Positions 53,410 to 62,719 are shown, counted from the stretch's first letter. The stretch is DNA of 64,000 bases from Chryseobacterium sp. (GCF_008831505.1 NZ_CP044507.1:992001-1056000); one strand, 5' to 3'. Notes: generated from the sequence alone by a model not told the origin. Program-made: numbers and translations.

Positions 53410-53919
53410 TTACAGATGGTGTTTGTATTCTTCCAGGATTATTTTGAACCATTCCGTAAACTGGTTCGGATTGGCCTGCATTTCCATATCGAGCTTTTCC
53501 ATTGTAATAAATCGTGTTGCGCTCACCTCATCTTTATTTGGATGAATTTCTCCATTGTAAGTACCTGTGAAAACATAATCAAGCTCATGTTCCCAAAGAT
53601 TCTGACCAACATCGGCCTTATAAATAAAATGAAACTTTTCTGCAAGAGTGGTTTGTATTCCCAATTCTTCCCTCATCCGTCGCTGTGCGCCTTCCAGATA
53701 TGATTCCTCCAGTCGGGGGTGGGAACACACCGCATTGGTCCACTGGTCAGGCGAATGGTATTTTCCTGAAGCCCTGCGCTGCAGCAACATTTCACCTTTA
53801 TCATTAAAGAGGAAAACCGAGAAAGCACGGTGCAGAATACCGTTTTCATGAGCTTTCATCTTTTCCATGGTTCCCAAAACCTCATCCTTTTCAGAAACCA
53901 GCACAACATGTTCTTCCAT
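53410..53919 (-). CDS. idi: Isopentenyl-diphosphate delta-isomerase, type 1
   Basis: Interconverts isopentenyl and dimethylallyl diphosphate, the start of carotenoid and quinone side-chain synthesis. The 169-residue Nudix protein has the catalytic cysteine in TNAVCSHPRLEES near residue 65, Nudix helix EGAQRRMREELGI near 77, and WEHELDYVFTGTY near 108 with the catalytic glutamate. The -7 element TAAATTTG ends 5 bases before the ATG, so the mRNA may be leaderless. It likely feeds the carotenoid operon at 28-34 kb. Confidence 0.93.
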   Translation of the reverse strand: MEEHVVLVSEKDEVLGTMEKMKAHENGILHRAFSVFLFNDKGEMLLQRRASGKYHSPDQWTNAVCSHPRLEESYLEGAQRRMREELGIQTTLAEKFHFIYKADVGQNLWEHELDYVFTGTYNGEIHPNKDEVSATRFITMEKLDMEMQANPNQFTEWFKIILEEYKHHL

Positions 53920-53924
53920 CCTTA

Positions 53925-53932
53925 CAAATTTA
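53925..53932 (-). promoter_or_regulatory. -7 promoter element of idi, next to its start codon
   Basis: The minus strand reads TAAATTTG followed by TAAGG and the ATG at 53919, so the transcript would start at or within two bases of the start codon. Confidence 0.5.
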
Positions 53933-54123
53933 GGACATATAAGGCGATTGGGGAAATATTTAAATATAATTTAGCAGTTGGAGTACTGGGCAACAGTAAT
54001 TATTGTAAAATTGTAGGCGAATCTGAACCCGGCAGCATTTTTAAGGTTTTAAAATTGACAGAGTTTAATTGCAGGGAAGTCATCTTTCAAAGCCTGCTCC
54101 CCAACCGGATATTTAATACGACT

Positions 54124-55083
54124 ATGAAAATATTAGCTAATGACGGACTGGATCAGTCCGGGATTGATATTTTGGAATCCAAAGGTTTCCAGGTAATCAC
54201 AGAAAAGATCCCACAGGATTTCTTATCAGAATACATCAACGCAAACAGCATCCGCACCTTAATTGTACGCAGCGCTACGGAGGTGCGGCGTGAACTTATT
54301 GACCGCTGTCCTACGCTGGAGATCATTGGGCGGGGAGGTGTAGGCATGGACAATATAGATGTGGATTATGCGAGGCAAAAAGGGATTCATGTCATCAATA
54401 CACCTGCTGCTTCTTCCGAATCGGTTGCGGAACTGGTTTTTGCCCATCTCTTTTCGGGATGCCGCTATCTTCAGGACTCCAACCGGCAGATGCCTGTAAG
54501 TGGACATACGCACTTTTCTCAACTTAAGAAATCCTATGAAAAAGGCATTGAGCTTCGCGGAAAGACCATCGGCATTATTGGTATGGGCCGGATTGGTCAG
54601 GAAGTAGCCCGTATTGCACTTGGCCTGGGAATGCGCGTTATAGCTGCCGACAGTAATGTGGGCAGAGCCAGCATCAAAGTCAAATTTTACAACAGCCAGT
54701 TTATCAATGTGGATATTGAAACCGAGCCACTGGATGGAGTCCTGCGCCACGCAGACTTTATTACCTTGCATGTTCCGGGTCAGGCAGGCGGTTTTGTGAT
54801 TGGTGATAAGGAATTCGGCATAATGAAGAAGGGTGCGGCAGTAATCAACTGTTCGCGCGGAGGTGTGGTAGATGAGGAAGCTTTGCTTCGGGCACTTGAT
54901 TCCGAGAGGATCAGGTTTGCGGGCCTGGATGTATTCGCAGATGAGCCTACTCCGTCACAGGCTGTACTCAGTCATCCGGCCATATCATTAACGCCTCATA
55001 CGGGAGCATCCACGCTGGAAGCACAGGACAGAATTGGTCTGTCCCTGGCCCAGCAGATTTGCAGTATACTTCAGGTTCCCTAA
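54124..55083 (+). CDS. serA: D-2-hydroxyacid dehydrogenase, phosphoglycerate dehydrogenase-like
   Basis: Probably oxidises 3-phosphoglycerate for serine synthesis. The 319-residue protein has the D-isomer dehydrogenase layout: LIVRSATEVRRELID near residue 45, the NAD fold TIGIIGMGRIGQEVARIA near 147, and catalytic Arg, Glu and His in NCSRGGVVDEEAL, DVFADEPTP and LTPHTGASTLEAQ. It lacks the C-terminal ACT domain of long SerA, as do many Bacteroidota forms. The frame stays open well upstream of the ATG at 54124, but that part is not conserved. No serC is adjacent. Confidence 0.85.
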   Translation: MKILANDGLDQSGIDILESKGFQVITEKIPQDFLSEYINANSIRTLIVRSATEVRRELIDRCPTLEIIGRGGVGMDNIDVDYARQKGIHVINTPAASSESVAELVFAHLFSGCRYLQDSNRQMPVSGHTHFSQLKKSYEKGIELRGKTIGIIGMGRIGQEVARIALGLGMRVIAADSNVGRASIKVKFYNSQFINVDIETEPLDGVLRHADFITLHVPGQAGGFVIGDKEFGIMKKGAAVINCSRGGVVDEEALLRALDSERIRFAGLDVFADEPTPSQAVLSHPAISLTPHTGASTLEAQDRIGLSLAQQICSILQVP

Positions 55084-55103
55084 TTACTACGGAAGCAGGT
55101 GTA

Positions 55104-55487
55104 TTACTGGTTGGTGCTTTTTTCCTTCAGTAAATCCCTGATTTCGGTGAGCAGCTGTTCTTCCTTCGTTGGTCCTGGCGCCGCGGCCGGCGTTGGGCGT
55201 GTTACCTTGTTGGCTGCCTTAATGAGCCAGAACAACACCATTGCGATACACAGAAAGCTGATGCCTGCCGACAGGAAACTGCCGTATTTTACACCATTCC
55301 ATGAGAGCTGTGCGATGTTTTCCGCATTTACCGCTTCCAGGGTTGGATTCAGTATAAGTGGTGTGATGACATCTTCCACCAAAGAGGTTACGATTTTTCC
55401 AAACGCAGCGCCTATGATTACACCCACTGCCAAATCCATCACATTTCCTTTGAATGCAAATTCTTTAAATTCCTGTATAAAGCCCAT
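55104..55487 (-). CDS. mscL: Large-conductance mechanosensitive channel
   Basis: Opens under membrane tension to release solutes during osmotic downshock. The 127-residue protein begins FIQEFKEFAFKGNVMDLAVG, followed by the first helix VGVIIGAAFGKIVTSLVED with its glycine-rich gate, a periplasmic loop, a second helix (GISFLCIAMVLFWLIKAAN) and a C-terminal helix (EEQLLTEIRDLLKEK). All parts are in place. It converges on serA with a 20-base gap. Confidence 0.95.
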   Translation of the reverse strand: MGFIQEFKEFAFKGNVMDLAVGVIIGAAFGKIVTSLVEDVITPLILNPTLEAVNAENIAQLSWNGVKYGSFLSAGISFLCIAMVLFWLIKAANKVTRPTPAAAPGPTKEEQLLTEIRDLLKEKSTNQ

Positions 55488-55507
55488 AATTTAAGTTTTT
55501 ATTCACT

Positions 55508-55515
55508 CAAATTTA
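55508..55515 (-). promoter_or_regulatory. -7 promoter element of mscL
   Basis: The minus strand reads TAAATTTG, fitting TAnnTTTG, 20 bases before the ATG at 55487. Confidence 0.5.
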
Positions 55516-55614
55516 ATGAAATATTACTGAGAACAACCATGTTTCAGATAAGTTGAAAGATTCATTTCCTAAATTTTTACTTTTAAATCATTATTTTTAG
55601 ATATTCAAATTATA

Positions 55615-57120
55615 ATGAAAATTTTCTCGGCAAACCAGATCAGGAAGTGGGACCGTTTTACCATTGAGAATCAAAAGATATCATCACTTCAGCTAATGGA
55701 GCGTGCTGCGAAGTCCTGTACTGCCTGGATCATCAACCGTTTTGGAAGCAGTGTGGAATACTGCGTACTCTGCGGACCCGGAAATAACGGAGGCGATGGT
55801 CTTGCTGTCGCACGTTTACTTAACGCTGAAGGTACTGCAGTCACTGTATTTGCAGATTTGCAAAGCTCATTTAAAACCGAAGATGCCAGGTCTAACTTAA
55901 AAGCGCTGCAACAGGAATCTGCTGTAACTATAAGTGATCTGAACAAATTCCCGAATGTCTGGCTGGATGGGAGTGTAATCTTTATCGATGCACTTTTTGG
56001 TGCCGGTTTCAGTGGAAATCTTGGAGGCGTTTATAGGAGCGCTGTCCTTAAATTAAATGCGCTCGACAACATGAAGGTATCAGTTGATCTGCCATCCGGT
56101 CTGGGTGCCGACGAATATTCCGGTCCTGATTCTGTGGTTGTCAGCGCAGATTATACACTCACTTTTCAATCGCAGAAAAAGACTTTTCTACACACTGAGA
56201 CCGGAACTTTTTGCGGTAAGGTTGTCGTACTGGATATAGGTCTGTCCAAAGATTTTTATGAGGCCGAAACCTCTGAGCAATTTACGGTGGATGAGCAATT
56301 AATACGTAGATCCTTCCATCGAAGAAGTTCCTTTTCAAATAAGGGCGATTTTGGAAAAAGCCTGATCGTTGCCGGAAGTTACGGTAAGACCGGTGCTGCG
56401 GTGCTCGCGGTACGGGGTGCGTTAAGGACTGGGAGCGGCATTACGGTATCGGCCGGACCTTCCTGCGGATATAACATTCTGCAGACTGCATGTCCTGAAG
56501 CAATGTTTGAAGCCTTTGGCACCACTCATCTCACAGCTTTTAAAGCCGGTGAAGACACCGTGGTTGGTGTGGGTCCCGGTCTGGGCAGACATCCGGAAAC
56601 TGCAGCGGCACTGCGTGACTTTTTACATAGATGGCGTAAGCCGCTGGCATTGGATGCAGATGCCCTCAATATTCTGGCTGAAAATCCGGAATTTCTCCGA
56701 TTGCTTCCCGCCCAAAGCATCATTACCCCGCATCCCCGGGAATTTGAACGTCTGTTCGGCAAGACTTCCGACTCTTTCAATCGTACCTCTTTAGCCAAAC
56801 AAATGGCGGCAGAACTGAATATCTGCATTGTATTAAAAGACCATCATACGCAGGTCATCACATCCAGCGGAGAGGTGTATTATAACACTTCCGGTAACGC
56901 CGGTATGGCCAAGGGTGGTAGTGGAGATGTTCTTTTGGGAATGATTACAGCACTTTTGGCTCAGAAATACAGCCCGGAACAGGCAGCTGTACTGGGCGTG
57001 TGGATTCATGGAAAAGCCGGAGATCTGGCAGCCGAAAAAAAGTCGCAGGAAGCCATGCTGGCTACTGATCTGCTTGATGAAATCGGCAATGTTTTTCTGG
57101 CTTTGGCAAGTGAGGTGTGA
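55615..57120 (+). CDS. nnr: Bifunctional NAD(P)H-hydrate repair enzyme
   Basis: Repairs damaged NADH and NADPH. The 501-residue protein joins the epimerase domain (residues 1-215; VLCGPGNNGGDGLAVARLL near 50, VSVDLPSGLGADEYSG near 158) with the ADP-dependent dehydratase domain (residues 225-501; VVGVGPGLGRHPET near 316, ALDADALNIL, and AKGGSGDVLLGMITALLA near 433). Both active-site regions are complete. A small lipoprotein gene follows after 30 bases. Confidence 0.94.
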   Translation: MKIFSANQIRKWDRFTIENQKISSLQLMERAAKSCTAWIINRFGSSVEYCVLCGPGNNGGDGLAVARLLNAEGTAVTVFADLQSSFKTEDARSNLKALQQESAVTISDLNKFPNVWLDGSVIFIDALFGAGFSGNLGGVYRSAVLKLNALDNMKVSVDLPSGLGADEYSGPDSVVVSADYTLTFQSQKKTFLHTETGTFCGKVVVLDIGLSKDFYEAETSEQFTVDEQLIRRSFHRRSSFSNKGDFGKSLIVAGSYGKTGAAVLAVRGALRTGSGITVSAGPSCGYNILQTACPEAMFEAFGTTHLTAFKAGEDTVVGVGPGLGRHPETAAALRDFLHRWRKPLALDADALNILAENPEFLRLLPAQSIITPHPREFERLFGKTSDSFNRTSLAKQMAAELNICIVLKDHHTQVITSSGEVYYNTSGNAGMAKGGSGDVLLGMITALLAQKYSPEQAAVLGVWIHGKAGDLAAEKKSQEAMLATDLLDEIGNVFLALASEV

Positions 57121-57150
57121 ATTTTGATACTGCTTCAGAAAAAAATTGAA

Positions 57151-57447
57151 ATGAAATTAGTAAAGCTTTTATTTTCAGCGTTTGTAACAACCGCACTATG
57201 GTCATGTGCTGCCAGTGGTGCTGCTAAAACAGCCACTGTAACGCGGGACTGCACCGGAACATATCTTCGCGTGGACTCGAAGGACTGGCTGGTTTGCAAT
57301 GCAGAAATCCTCAGCAGGCATCAAGAAGGTGCAGTTGTAAATGCGAAATTTATAAAAACAGATCAGTGTCCCGAATTTGCAGACAAGATTTTTTGCATGA
57401 TGTATCATGAAAATGAAGGATTGATCCGGATTACAGAACTGAAGTAG
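57151..57447 (+). CDS. Small cysteine-rich lipoprotein
   Basis: A 98-residue envelope protein with a lipoprotein signal (LLFSAFVTTALWSC) and four further cysteines (TRDCTGTYL, WLVCNAEIL, TDQCPEFADKIFCMMYH) that could form two disulphides. No family is recognised. The ATG at 57151 starts the signal; a TTG at 57124 would add an unsuitable leader. It probably shares a transcript with nnr and ends at a two-way terminator. Confidence 0.72.
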   Translation: MKLVKLLFSAFVTTALWSCAASGAAKTATVTRDCTGTYLRVDSKDWLVCNAEILSRHQEGAVVNAKFIKTDQCPEFADKIFCMMYHENEGLIRITELK

Positions 57448-57456
57448 TTTTATAAA

Positions 57457-57483
57457 AAATGCCTCCCGATATGAGAGGCATTT
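57457..57483. terminator. Two-way terminator between the lipoprotein gene and lgt
   Basis: A perfect 9-bp stem (AAATGCCTC/GAGGCATTT) with a 9-base loop lies between convergent stops, with A and T runs on both sides. Confidence 0.85.
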
Positions 57484-57486
57484 ATT

Positions 57487-58356
57487 TTAATCAGGCTTTT
57501 CATTTTCGGCCTGTGTGATCCTGTTCTTTTGCGAGTACCACATAATCACTGCTCCGGCAATCATAAATGGGATAGACAGTACCTGTCCTGTATTTAATCC
57601 CGCAAACTGGATGAATTCGTCGCCCTGAGGTTCTTTCAGGAATTCTACGAAGAACCTGATGGCCCAAAGCAGTATAAAGAACAGTCCGAATAACCATCCT
57701 TGCTGGTATTTGCGGTTGGTATAACGGTAGAGTACCCAAAGGAGGATGAAAAGCAGCACATAACCGGTAGCTTCAAACAGTTGGGTAGGATATCTGGGTA
57801 CAATTGCGCCATACTCCGTACTTTGCTGCGGAAACAGCACTGCAAAAGGTGAGTTTTCCGGTGCCGGCTTGCCGATGATTTCAGAATTGAAGAAATTCCC
57901 TATCCTCACAAAAGCTCCCCCGATGGCAACTACAATTGCAATCCTATCGAAAACCCAAAGCGGGTTCTTCTTAATAATTTTGTAAGAATAATACAAGGTA
58001 GTAAGAATTACGGCAATGGTTGCACCATGACTGGCAAGACCAGAGAAACCGGTGAATTTAAATTCCGGAACAGTCTGAATCGGAAGGAATACCGACCAGA
58101 AATCCTGCCTGAAAAGCTCAGGCTGATAAAAAACAACATGCCCGATTCTTGCACCCAGGATGGTACCTACCAAAGTCCAGGTGAATACTGGTTCCACATA
58201 TTTCAGGTTTACATTATCAATCCTATACATCTTAGTCATCAGGTAATAGCCCAGGCCGAAGGCAATCACAAACATCAGGCTGTAATAGTGCAGGGTTATC
58301 GGTCCCAAATGAATTCCTGTAGATGGGTCCCAGGTTGTGTATAAAAGTGTAAGCAT
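57487..58356 (-). CDS. lgt: Prolipoprotein diacylglyceryl transferase
   Basis: The first enzyme of lipoprotein maturation; it attaches diacylglycerol to the lipobox cysteine. The 289-residue membrane protein has seven hydrophobic helices and the signature GGAFVRIGNFFNSEIIGKP near residue 145, with the essential Arg, Asn and Glu. HYYSLMFVIAFGLGYYL near 25 and GARIGHVVFY near 89 are also typical. It serves the many lipoproteins seen here. It is 16 bases after yidD on the same strand. Confidence 0.95.
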   Translation of the reverse strand: MLTLLYTTWDPSTGIHLGPITLHYYSLMFVIAFGLGYYLMTKMYRIDNVNLKYVEPVFTWTLVGTILGARIGHVVFYQPELFRQDFWSVFLPIQTVPEFKFTGFSGLASHGATIAVILTTLYYSYKIIKKNPLWVFDRIAIVVAIGGAFVRIGNFFNSEIIGKPAPENSPFAVLFPQQSTEYGAIVPRYPTQLFEATGYVLLFILLWVLYRYTNRKYQQGWLFGLFFILLWAIRFFVEFLKEPQGDEFIQFAGLNTGQVLSIPFMIAGAVIMWYSQKNRITQAENEKPD

Positions 58357-58372
58357 ATTTTTTATCGTTTAT

Positions 58373-58615
58373 TTATTTTTTTGGTGGCACGGGATCATAA
58401 CCTTCGCCTCCCCACGGGTGACATCTTGCAATCCTTTTTGCGCCCAGCCAAAGGCCTTTGAAAACTCCGTGTACCTGCAGTGCTTCAGCCATGTACTGTG
58501 AGCATGTAGGCTCGTAGCGGCAGTTTTTGGGCAGTAATGGTGATATAAACCACTGATAAAAACGGATCAGCAGGAGTAAAGGGAAGGTAGTGATTTTGTT
58601 AAAGTTCAACTTCAA
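58373..58615 (-). CDS. yidD: Membrane protein insertion efficiency factor YidD
   Basis: A small helper of membrane protein insertion. The 80-residue protein has the family core [20 protein letters not shown] and [15 protein letters not shown] with three cysteines, then [16 protein letters not shown] at the end. The start is TTG (58615, with a second TTG two codons later); there is no ATG before the core. It lies upstream of lgt in the same direction, unlike the rpmH-rnpA-yidC setting of other phyla. Confidence 0.93.
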   Translation of the reverse strand: MKLNFNKITTFPLLLLIRFYQWFISPLLPKNCRYEPTCSQYMAEALQVHGVFKGLWLGAKRIARCHPWGGEGYDPVPPKK

Positions 58616-58622
58616 AGCAGTG

Positions 58623-58630
58623 CAAAAATA
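58623..58630 (-). promoter_or_regulatory. -7 promoter element of yidD-lgt
   Basis: The minus strand reads TATTTTTG, fitting TAnnTTTG, 7 bases before the first TTG and 13 before the second. Confidence 0.5.
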
Positions 58631-58697
58631 CTTTAATTAATCAACAGACTGAAATTTTTGAAACCTTTGTGAAGAATTCCTTTTTGGTGAGAATCAT

Positions 58698-58705
58698 TAA
58701 CTTTG
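58698..58705 (+). promoter_or_regulatory. -7 promoter element of rarA
   Basis: TAACTTTG fits TAnnTTTG and ends 18 bases before the ATG at 58724. Confidence 0.5.
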
Positions 58706-58723
58706 AAACTTAATTAACAATTT

Positions 58724-60001
58724 ATGAATGCAAATGCACCGCTGGCCGAAAAAATGCGCCCCCAGAATCTGGATCAGGTGCTGGGTCAGGAGCATCTTAC
58801 AGGCCGGAACGGCGCCATCCGCAAAATGCTCAGGAATGACACACTGAATTCACTGATTTTTTGGGGTCCTCCGGGCACCGGCAAGACAACGCTGGCTGAA
58901 ATAATTTCCCTTCAGTCGGGGCGGAAATTCTTTAAACTTTCGGCAGTATCCAGCGGAGTGAAAGATGTCCGTGAAGTTATTGATGAGGCGAAGAAGCAGA
59001 ATCTTTTTTCAGGTAAGTCACCAATTCTCTTTATTGACGAGATTCACCGATTCAACAAATCCCAGCAGGACTCACTTCTGCATGCGGTAGAAAAAGGCTG
59101 GATCGTTCTTATAGGTGCTACTACGGAGAATCCCAGTTTTGAAGTTGTTTCAGCATTACTTTCCAGGTCACAGGTCTACGTATTAAAATCACTGACCTAC
59201 GAAAAGCTTGAGGAGTTGGCAGAAACCGCGCTTCATAATTATAATGTGGAACACGGTACGCATTTCAGTATTTCGGCAAACGAAGCATTCATAAAATATT
59301 CCGGTGGTGATGCCCGTAAACTCATCAATTCGGTTGAAAATGTGCTGAACAGTTTCCTGAACAGCGGCAAGTCTGATATATCCAATGATGATGTACTGGA
59401 AGTTCTGCAGGAAACCATGGCGCTGTATGATAAAAATGGTGAGCAGCATTATGATATTATATCGGCCTTTATTAAATCCATGCGCGGTTCGGATCCCAAT
59501 GCAACCGTTTATTGGCTGGCAAGAATGCTGGTAGGTGGCGAAGATGTAAAATTCATTGCGCGCAGAATGCTTATTCTGGCAGCCGAAGATATCGGACTGG
59601 CAAATCCCAATGCCCTCGTGATCGCTAACAACTGTTTTCAGGCGGTGAATGTGATTGGCAATCCCGAAGCGAGGATTATCCTCAGTGAAACCGCCGTATA
59701 TCTGGCAGTTTCACCCAAGAGTAATTCTACCTATACTGCAATCAATGAAGCCATGGCTTTTGTGAAGAAAACCGGTGACCTGCCCGTTCCTCTGCATTTG
59801 CGCAATGCGCCCACTAAGCTGATGAAGGAAATGGATTATGGCAGGGATTATGACTATGCGCATTCACATCCCGGTAATTTTGTGGACCTTGAATTTTTGC
59901 CGGCGGAAATTTCAGGCACACAGTTCTATAAACCGGGAAATAATTCCACTGAAAATAAAATTGAGTCCGAACTCCAAAGGAAATGGAAAGGGAAGTATTG
60001 A
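58724..60001 (+). CDS. rarA: Replication-associated recombination protein A (RarA/MgsA)
   Basis: An AAA+ ATPase acting at stalled replication forks and on SSB-coated DNA. The 425-residue protein opens [20 protein letters not shown], then has Walker [14 protein letters not shown] near residue 46, Walker [16 protein letters not shown] near 103, and sensor [11 protein letters not shown] near 130. The C-terminal tetramer domain has [14 protein letters not shown] near 247 and [17 protein letters not shown] near 279. Length is standard. Confidence 0.95.
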   Translation: MNANAPLAEKMRPQNLDQVLGQEHLTGRNGAIRKMLRNDTLNSLIFWGPPGTGKTTLAEIISLQSGRKFFKLSAVSSGVKDVREVIDEAKKQNLFSGKSPILFIDEIHRFNKSQQDSLLHAVEKGWIVLIGATTENPSFEVVSALLSRSQVYVLKSLTYEKLEELAETALHNYNVEHGTHFSISANEAFIKYSGGDARKLINSVENVLNSFLNSGKSDISNDDVLEVLQETMALYDKNGEQHYDIISAFIKSMRGSDPNATVYWLARMLVGGEDVKFIARRMLILAAEDIGLANPNALVIANNCFQAVNVIGNPEARIILSETAVYLAVSPKSNSTYTAINEAMAFVKKTGDLPVPLHLRNAPTKLMKEMDYGRDYDYAHSHPGNFVDLEFLPAEISGTQFYKPGNNSTENKIESELQRKWKGKY

Positions 60002-60020
60002 ATCCGGCTGTAGGGCATGA

Positions 60021-60050
60021 AAAAAGCGCCCATTGAGGACGCTGACTTTT
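60021..60050. terminator. Possible two-way terminator after rarA
   Basis: AGCGCCC pairs with GGACGCT with one mismatch around a 5-base loop, flanked by A and T runs between convergent genes. Confidence 0.45.
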
Positions 60051-60067
60051 ACCTTAAGAAATAGAGG

Positions 60068-60520
60068 TTACTTAAGTGCCGAGGCGGAAGTACTTTTCGG
60101 TGTAGTCGAGATGGAAAGCATTTTCTTACCGTTTACCTCAGTGACTTCCATATGTTCCAGAACATTACCCAATACAATAAGATCTGTATTGCTGATGATA
60201 TTACCGTCAAAGTTAACGGGTGAGTTATCTGCAAGCTTGAAACCCTGGTTCAGTTCTTTCAGCGAAATTCTGTCGTAATAGTTTTCTTTTACTTTCACTG
60301 CGGTAATACCGTTAGCCGCCAGGCTCTCAAAGCTCTTAAGATTTTGCGGCAGGTTTCCGCTTTTATAGTTATTTGTAGTCTGAATATTCTTTTTATCCTG
60401 TGCAACAAGGCTGCTGGAGGCCAGCATTCCGTCTACAAGAACCACAGGCTTGCCTGAATTTTGCTGGGCAAAAGCAGTAGCTGAAGCAAAAATGGCGAAG
60501 AAGTAAAATAATTTTTTCAT
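60068..60520 (-). CDS. Secreted hypothetical protein
   Basis: A 150-residue protein with a signal peptide (LFYFFAIFASATAFAQ) and then GKPVVLVDGMLASSS, which resembles the start of a TonB-receptor plug-like segment (PLxVVDG) often found in small Bacteroidota envelope proteins. The rest (FESLAANGITAVKVKE, ISNTDLIVLGNVLEHM) supports a plug-like fold, but no barrel follows. Function unknown. The ATG at 60520 starts the signal peptide; the frame is open for 39 bases more. Confidence 0.65.
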   Translation of the reverse strand: MKKLFYFFAIFASATAFAQQNSGKPVVLVDGMLASSSLVAQDKKNIQTTNNYKSGNLPQNLKSFESLAANGITAVKVKENYYDRISLKELNQGFKLADNSPVNFDGNIISNTDLIVLGNVLEHMEVTEVNGKKMLSISTTPKSTSASALK

Positions 60521-60613
60521 AAGCTTTGATTTATTTCTTTTACAAAAATAGTAAAACAATTGATTTATTAGATTATTTGTGCAAAAATTAATGCGATTGC
60601 CGCATTGTAGCCG

Positions 60614-61039
60614 TTAATCGGTATTTTGTTCGTCTTTCCAGTGATTTAGAATTAGCTGCATCAGAAAATCGGGACATTTTACAATTTTATTTCTTGCCGA
60701 ATCCAGAAAAAAAAGAGTTGTGCTGGCTTCAGAAATCCGTTCACCCTCCTCGCCAAAAATCTCATATTCAAATTCGATTCTGACTCCCGGAATTTTTTTC
60801 ACGTAAGTGTGGATGGTCAGAATTTGGTCATATCTTGCAGGTTGCAGATATTTAATTTTGAACTCAGAAACAGGCAGCCAGATTCCCCGCTTTTCAATCT
60901 CATCGTACGACATTCCGATACCTCGGAAAAGTTCCACGCGGGCCACTTCCAGGTATTCGGCATAGTTGCCGTAGTACACATATTTCATAGGGTCAGTATC
61001 AGCGTAACGTACTCGTAATGTGTTAGTTGAGTGTATCAT
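60614..61039 (-). CDS. Acyl-CoA thioesterase, YbgC/4HBT type
   Basis: A hotdog-fold thioesterase of 141 residues. The start TLRVRYADTDPMKYVYYGNY near residue 7 holds the catalytic aspartate of the 4-hydroxybenzoyl-CoA thioesterase group, and LEVARVELFRGIGMSYDE follows. ATGs at 61060 and 61039 are both in frame, with a TTG at 61084. The -7 element at 61062-61069 lies next to the 61060 ATG, so transcripts would begin too late to include it, and 61039 is preferred. Substrate unknown. Confidence 0.88.
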   Translation of the reverse strand: MIHSTNTLRVRYADTDPMKYVYYGNYAEYLEVARVELFRGIGMSYDEIEKRGIWLPVSEFKIKYLQPARYDQILTIHTYVKKIPGVRIEFEYEIFGEEGERISEASTTLFFLDSARNKIVKCPDFLMQLILNHWKDEQNTD

Positions 61040-61061
61040 TAAGGGGCTTCTTTTAGACATA

Positions 61062-61069
61062 CAAATATA
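61062..61069 (-). promoter_or_regulatory. -7 promoter element of the YbgC-like gene
   Basis: The minus strand reads TATATTTG, fitting TAnnTTTG. It ends one base before the ATG at 61060 and 22 bases before the ATG at 61039, so it favours the later start. Confidence 0.55.
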
Positions 61070-61175
61070 TTTTTTAATAATCAAGGGTACAACAGTTTTT
61101 TTTTAATGATTAAATTATCCATCTTTGCTTTCCCGATAAAAATTAATAACAAGAGGCCTAATTGAAGTTGAACAA

Positions 61176-62633
61176 ATGAATGAAAATTTAGTACTGATTT
61201 GGGAGAAATGCCTCCAGTTTATGAGGGACAATCTCAACGCTGCCGAAGACTCTTCCAACCTGAAAAAGCTCGAGAATTCTTTCGATTTACTTTTTGATAA
61301 GGTTCAGCCGGTTTCCCTGGTTGATAACAATCTTACATTGATGGTTCCGAGCGATTTCTACAAGGAATATATTGAGGACAATTACCTGTCCCTTCTTTCG
61401 GCTGCTCTCAAAAAGTACATCGGGAAAGGCGTAAAACTGTGGTACCAGGTAATGGAAAACAGGCCTGCCGGAAAGGAAAAGCCAATTACGGTAAATGTAA
61501 AAGGCAAATCCACGCCGGCACCAAAGCCGCAGGAAACAATGCCTCAGCATTTTTCATCGGACAAAATTGTTAATCCTTTTGTGGTGCCCGGCATCCAGAA
61601 GATTAATATCGACTCCAACTTAAAGGCCGACTTTTCTTTTGACAGTTATGTGGAAGGTGAAAGCAATAAATTTGCCTCCACCGTGGCAAAATCAATTGCC
61701 AAAAGACCGGGTGCAACCGCTTTTAACCCACTTTTTCTGCACGGAGGTTATGGTGTGGGAAAAACCCACCTTGGCCATGCCATCGGTCTCGAAGTGAAAA
61801 ATTCACTGCCGGACAAAGTGGTTCTCTACCTTTCGTCCGAGAAATTTATACAGCAGTTCGTTTCTGCCGCCAAAGCGCACAAACAGACGGAGTTCGCCAA
61901 TTTTTACCAGATGGTGGATGTCCTGATTATTGATGATATCCAGTTTCTGTCGGGGAAATCGGCTACACAGGACAGTTTCTTCCACATCTTCGACTATCTC
62001 CATCAAAACGGTAAACAGATCGTACTGACTTCTGACCGCGCACCTGTGGATATTATGGATATCCAGGAACGTATTGTTTCCCGTTTTAAATGGGGTCTTA
62101 CCGCCGAGATTAAAGCGCCGGATTTTGACACGCGCAGAAAGATCATCATCGACAAACTGAGCCGCGACGGTATTGAACTGTCTGATGATATGCTGGATTT
62201 CCTGGCCAATGAAGTGAAGAGCAGCGTGCGGGACCTGATTGGTGTGATAAACTCTGTAATCGCTTACTCCACCATTTATAAATCGGATCTCACCCTGGAA
62301 CTGCTGAAGGAAACCATCAGCAAGATTTCATCCACCAAGAAGAAAGTCATCAATATTCCTTATATTCAGGAGGTGGTTTGCGAATATTTCGGCATAGAGC
62401 GCGATCAGCTTCTCTCCAAAACAAGAAAGCGTGAGATTGCCTTACCCAGACAGCTTGCCATGTATTTTGCCAAGGAATATACCAATGCCACATTCACCAA
62501 AATTGGTGAGGAAATGGGTGGTAAAGACCATTCCACAGTAATGTATGCCTGCGATACGATTAAGGATGTATCGAAGATTGACAAAGAAATTAAGAAATAT
62601 GTAAAGGAGCTTACGGAAAAATTAAAGCATTAA
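61176..62633 (+). CDS. dnaA: Chromosomal replication initiator protein DnaA
   Basis: Binds DnaA boxes and melts the origin. The 485-residue protein has domain I (residues 1-85, WEKCLQFMRDNL), a linker, the AAA+ domain with Walker A LHGGYGVGKTHLGHA near residue 188 and Walker B VLIIDDIQFLSGK near 250, and the C-terminal DNA-binding domain with REIALPRQLAMYFAKE and signature MGGKDHSTVMYACDTI near 449. gyrB is 36 kb away, and no box cluster was seen on either side, so the origin is not placed here. Confidence 0.96.
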   Translation: MNENLVLIWEKCLQFMRDNLNAAEDSSNLKKLENSFDLLFDKVQPVSLVDNNLTLMVPSDFYKEYIEDNYLSLLSAALKKYIGKGVKLWYQVMENRPAGKEKPITVNVKGKSTPAPKPQETMPQHFSSDKIVNPFVVPGIQKINIDSNLKADFSFDSYVEGESNKFASTVAKSIAKRPGATAFNPLFLHGGYGVGKTHLGHAIGLEVKNSLPDKVVLYLSSEKFIQQFVSAAKAHKQTEFANFYQMVDVLIIDDIQFLSGKSATQDSFFHIFDYLHQNGKQIVLTSDRAPVDIMDIQERIVSRFKWGLTAEIKAPDFDTRRKIIIDKLSRDGIELSDDMLDFLANEVKSSVRDLIGVINSVIAYSTIYKSDLTLELLKETISKISSTKKKVINIPYIQEVVCEYFGIERDQLLSKTRKREIALPRQLAMYFAKEYTNATFTKIGEEMGGKDHSTVMYACDTIKDVSKIDKEIKKYVKELTEKLKH

Positions 62634-62659
62634 GATTTTTGCCGTACTCATAGAATAAT

Positions 62660-62699
62660 AACCCTTTCAACTTTTAATCCAGCTGAAAGGGTTTTTTTT
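62660..62699 (+). terminator. Rho-independent terminator after dnaA
   Basis: A perfect 10-bp stem (AACCCTTTCA/TGAAAGGGTT) with a 14-base loop runs into T residues. Confidence 0.85.
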
Positions 62700-62719
62700 A
62701 AATTTAAAACATAAAATTC

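Noticed and set aside
53830-54123. 98-codon extension of the serA-like gene
   Set aside because: It overlaps the divergent idi gene and promoter and is unlike any dehydrogenase; the conserved start is the ATG at 54124.
61085-61175. Replication origin next to dnaA
   Set aside because: Only one loose match to a DnaA box (TTATCCATC) was seen, with no cluster or AT-rich repeat, so an origin call is not supported.
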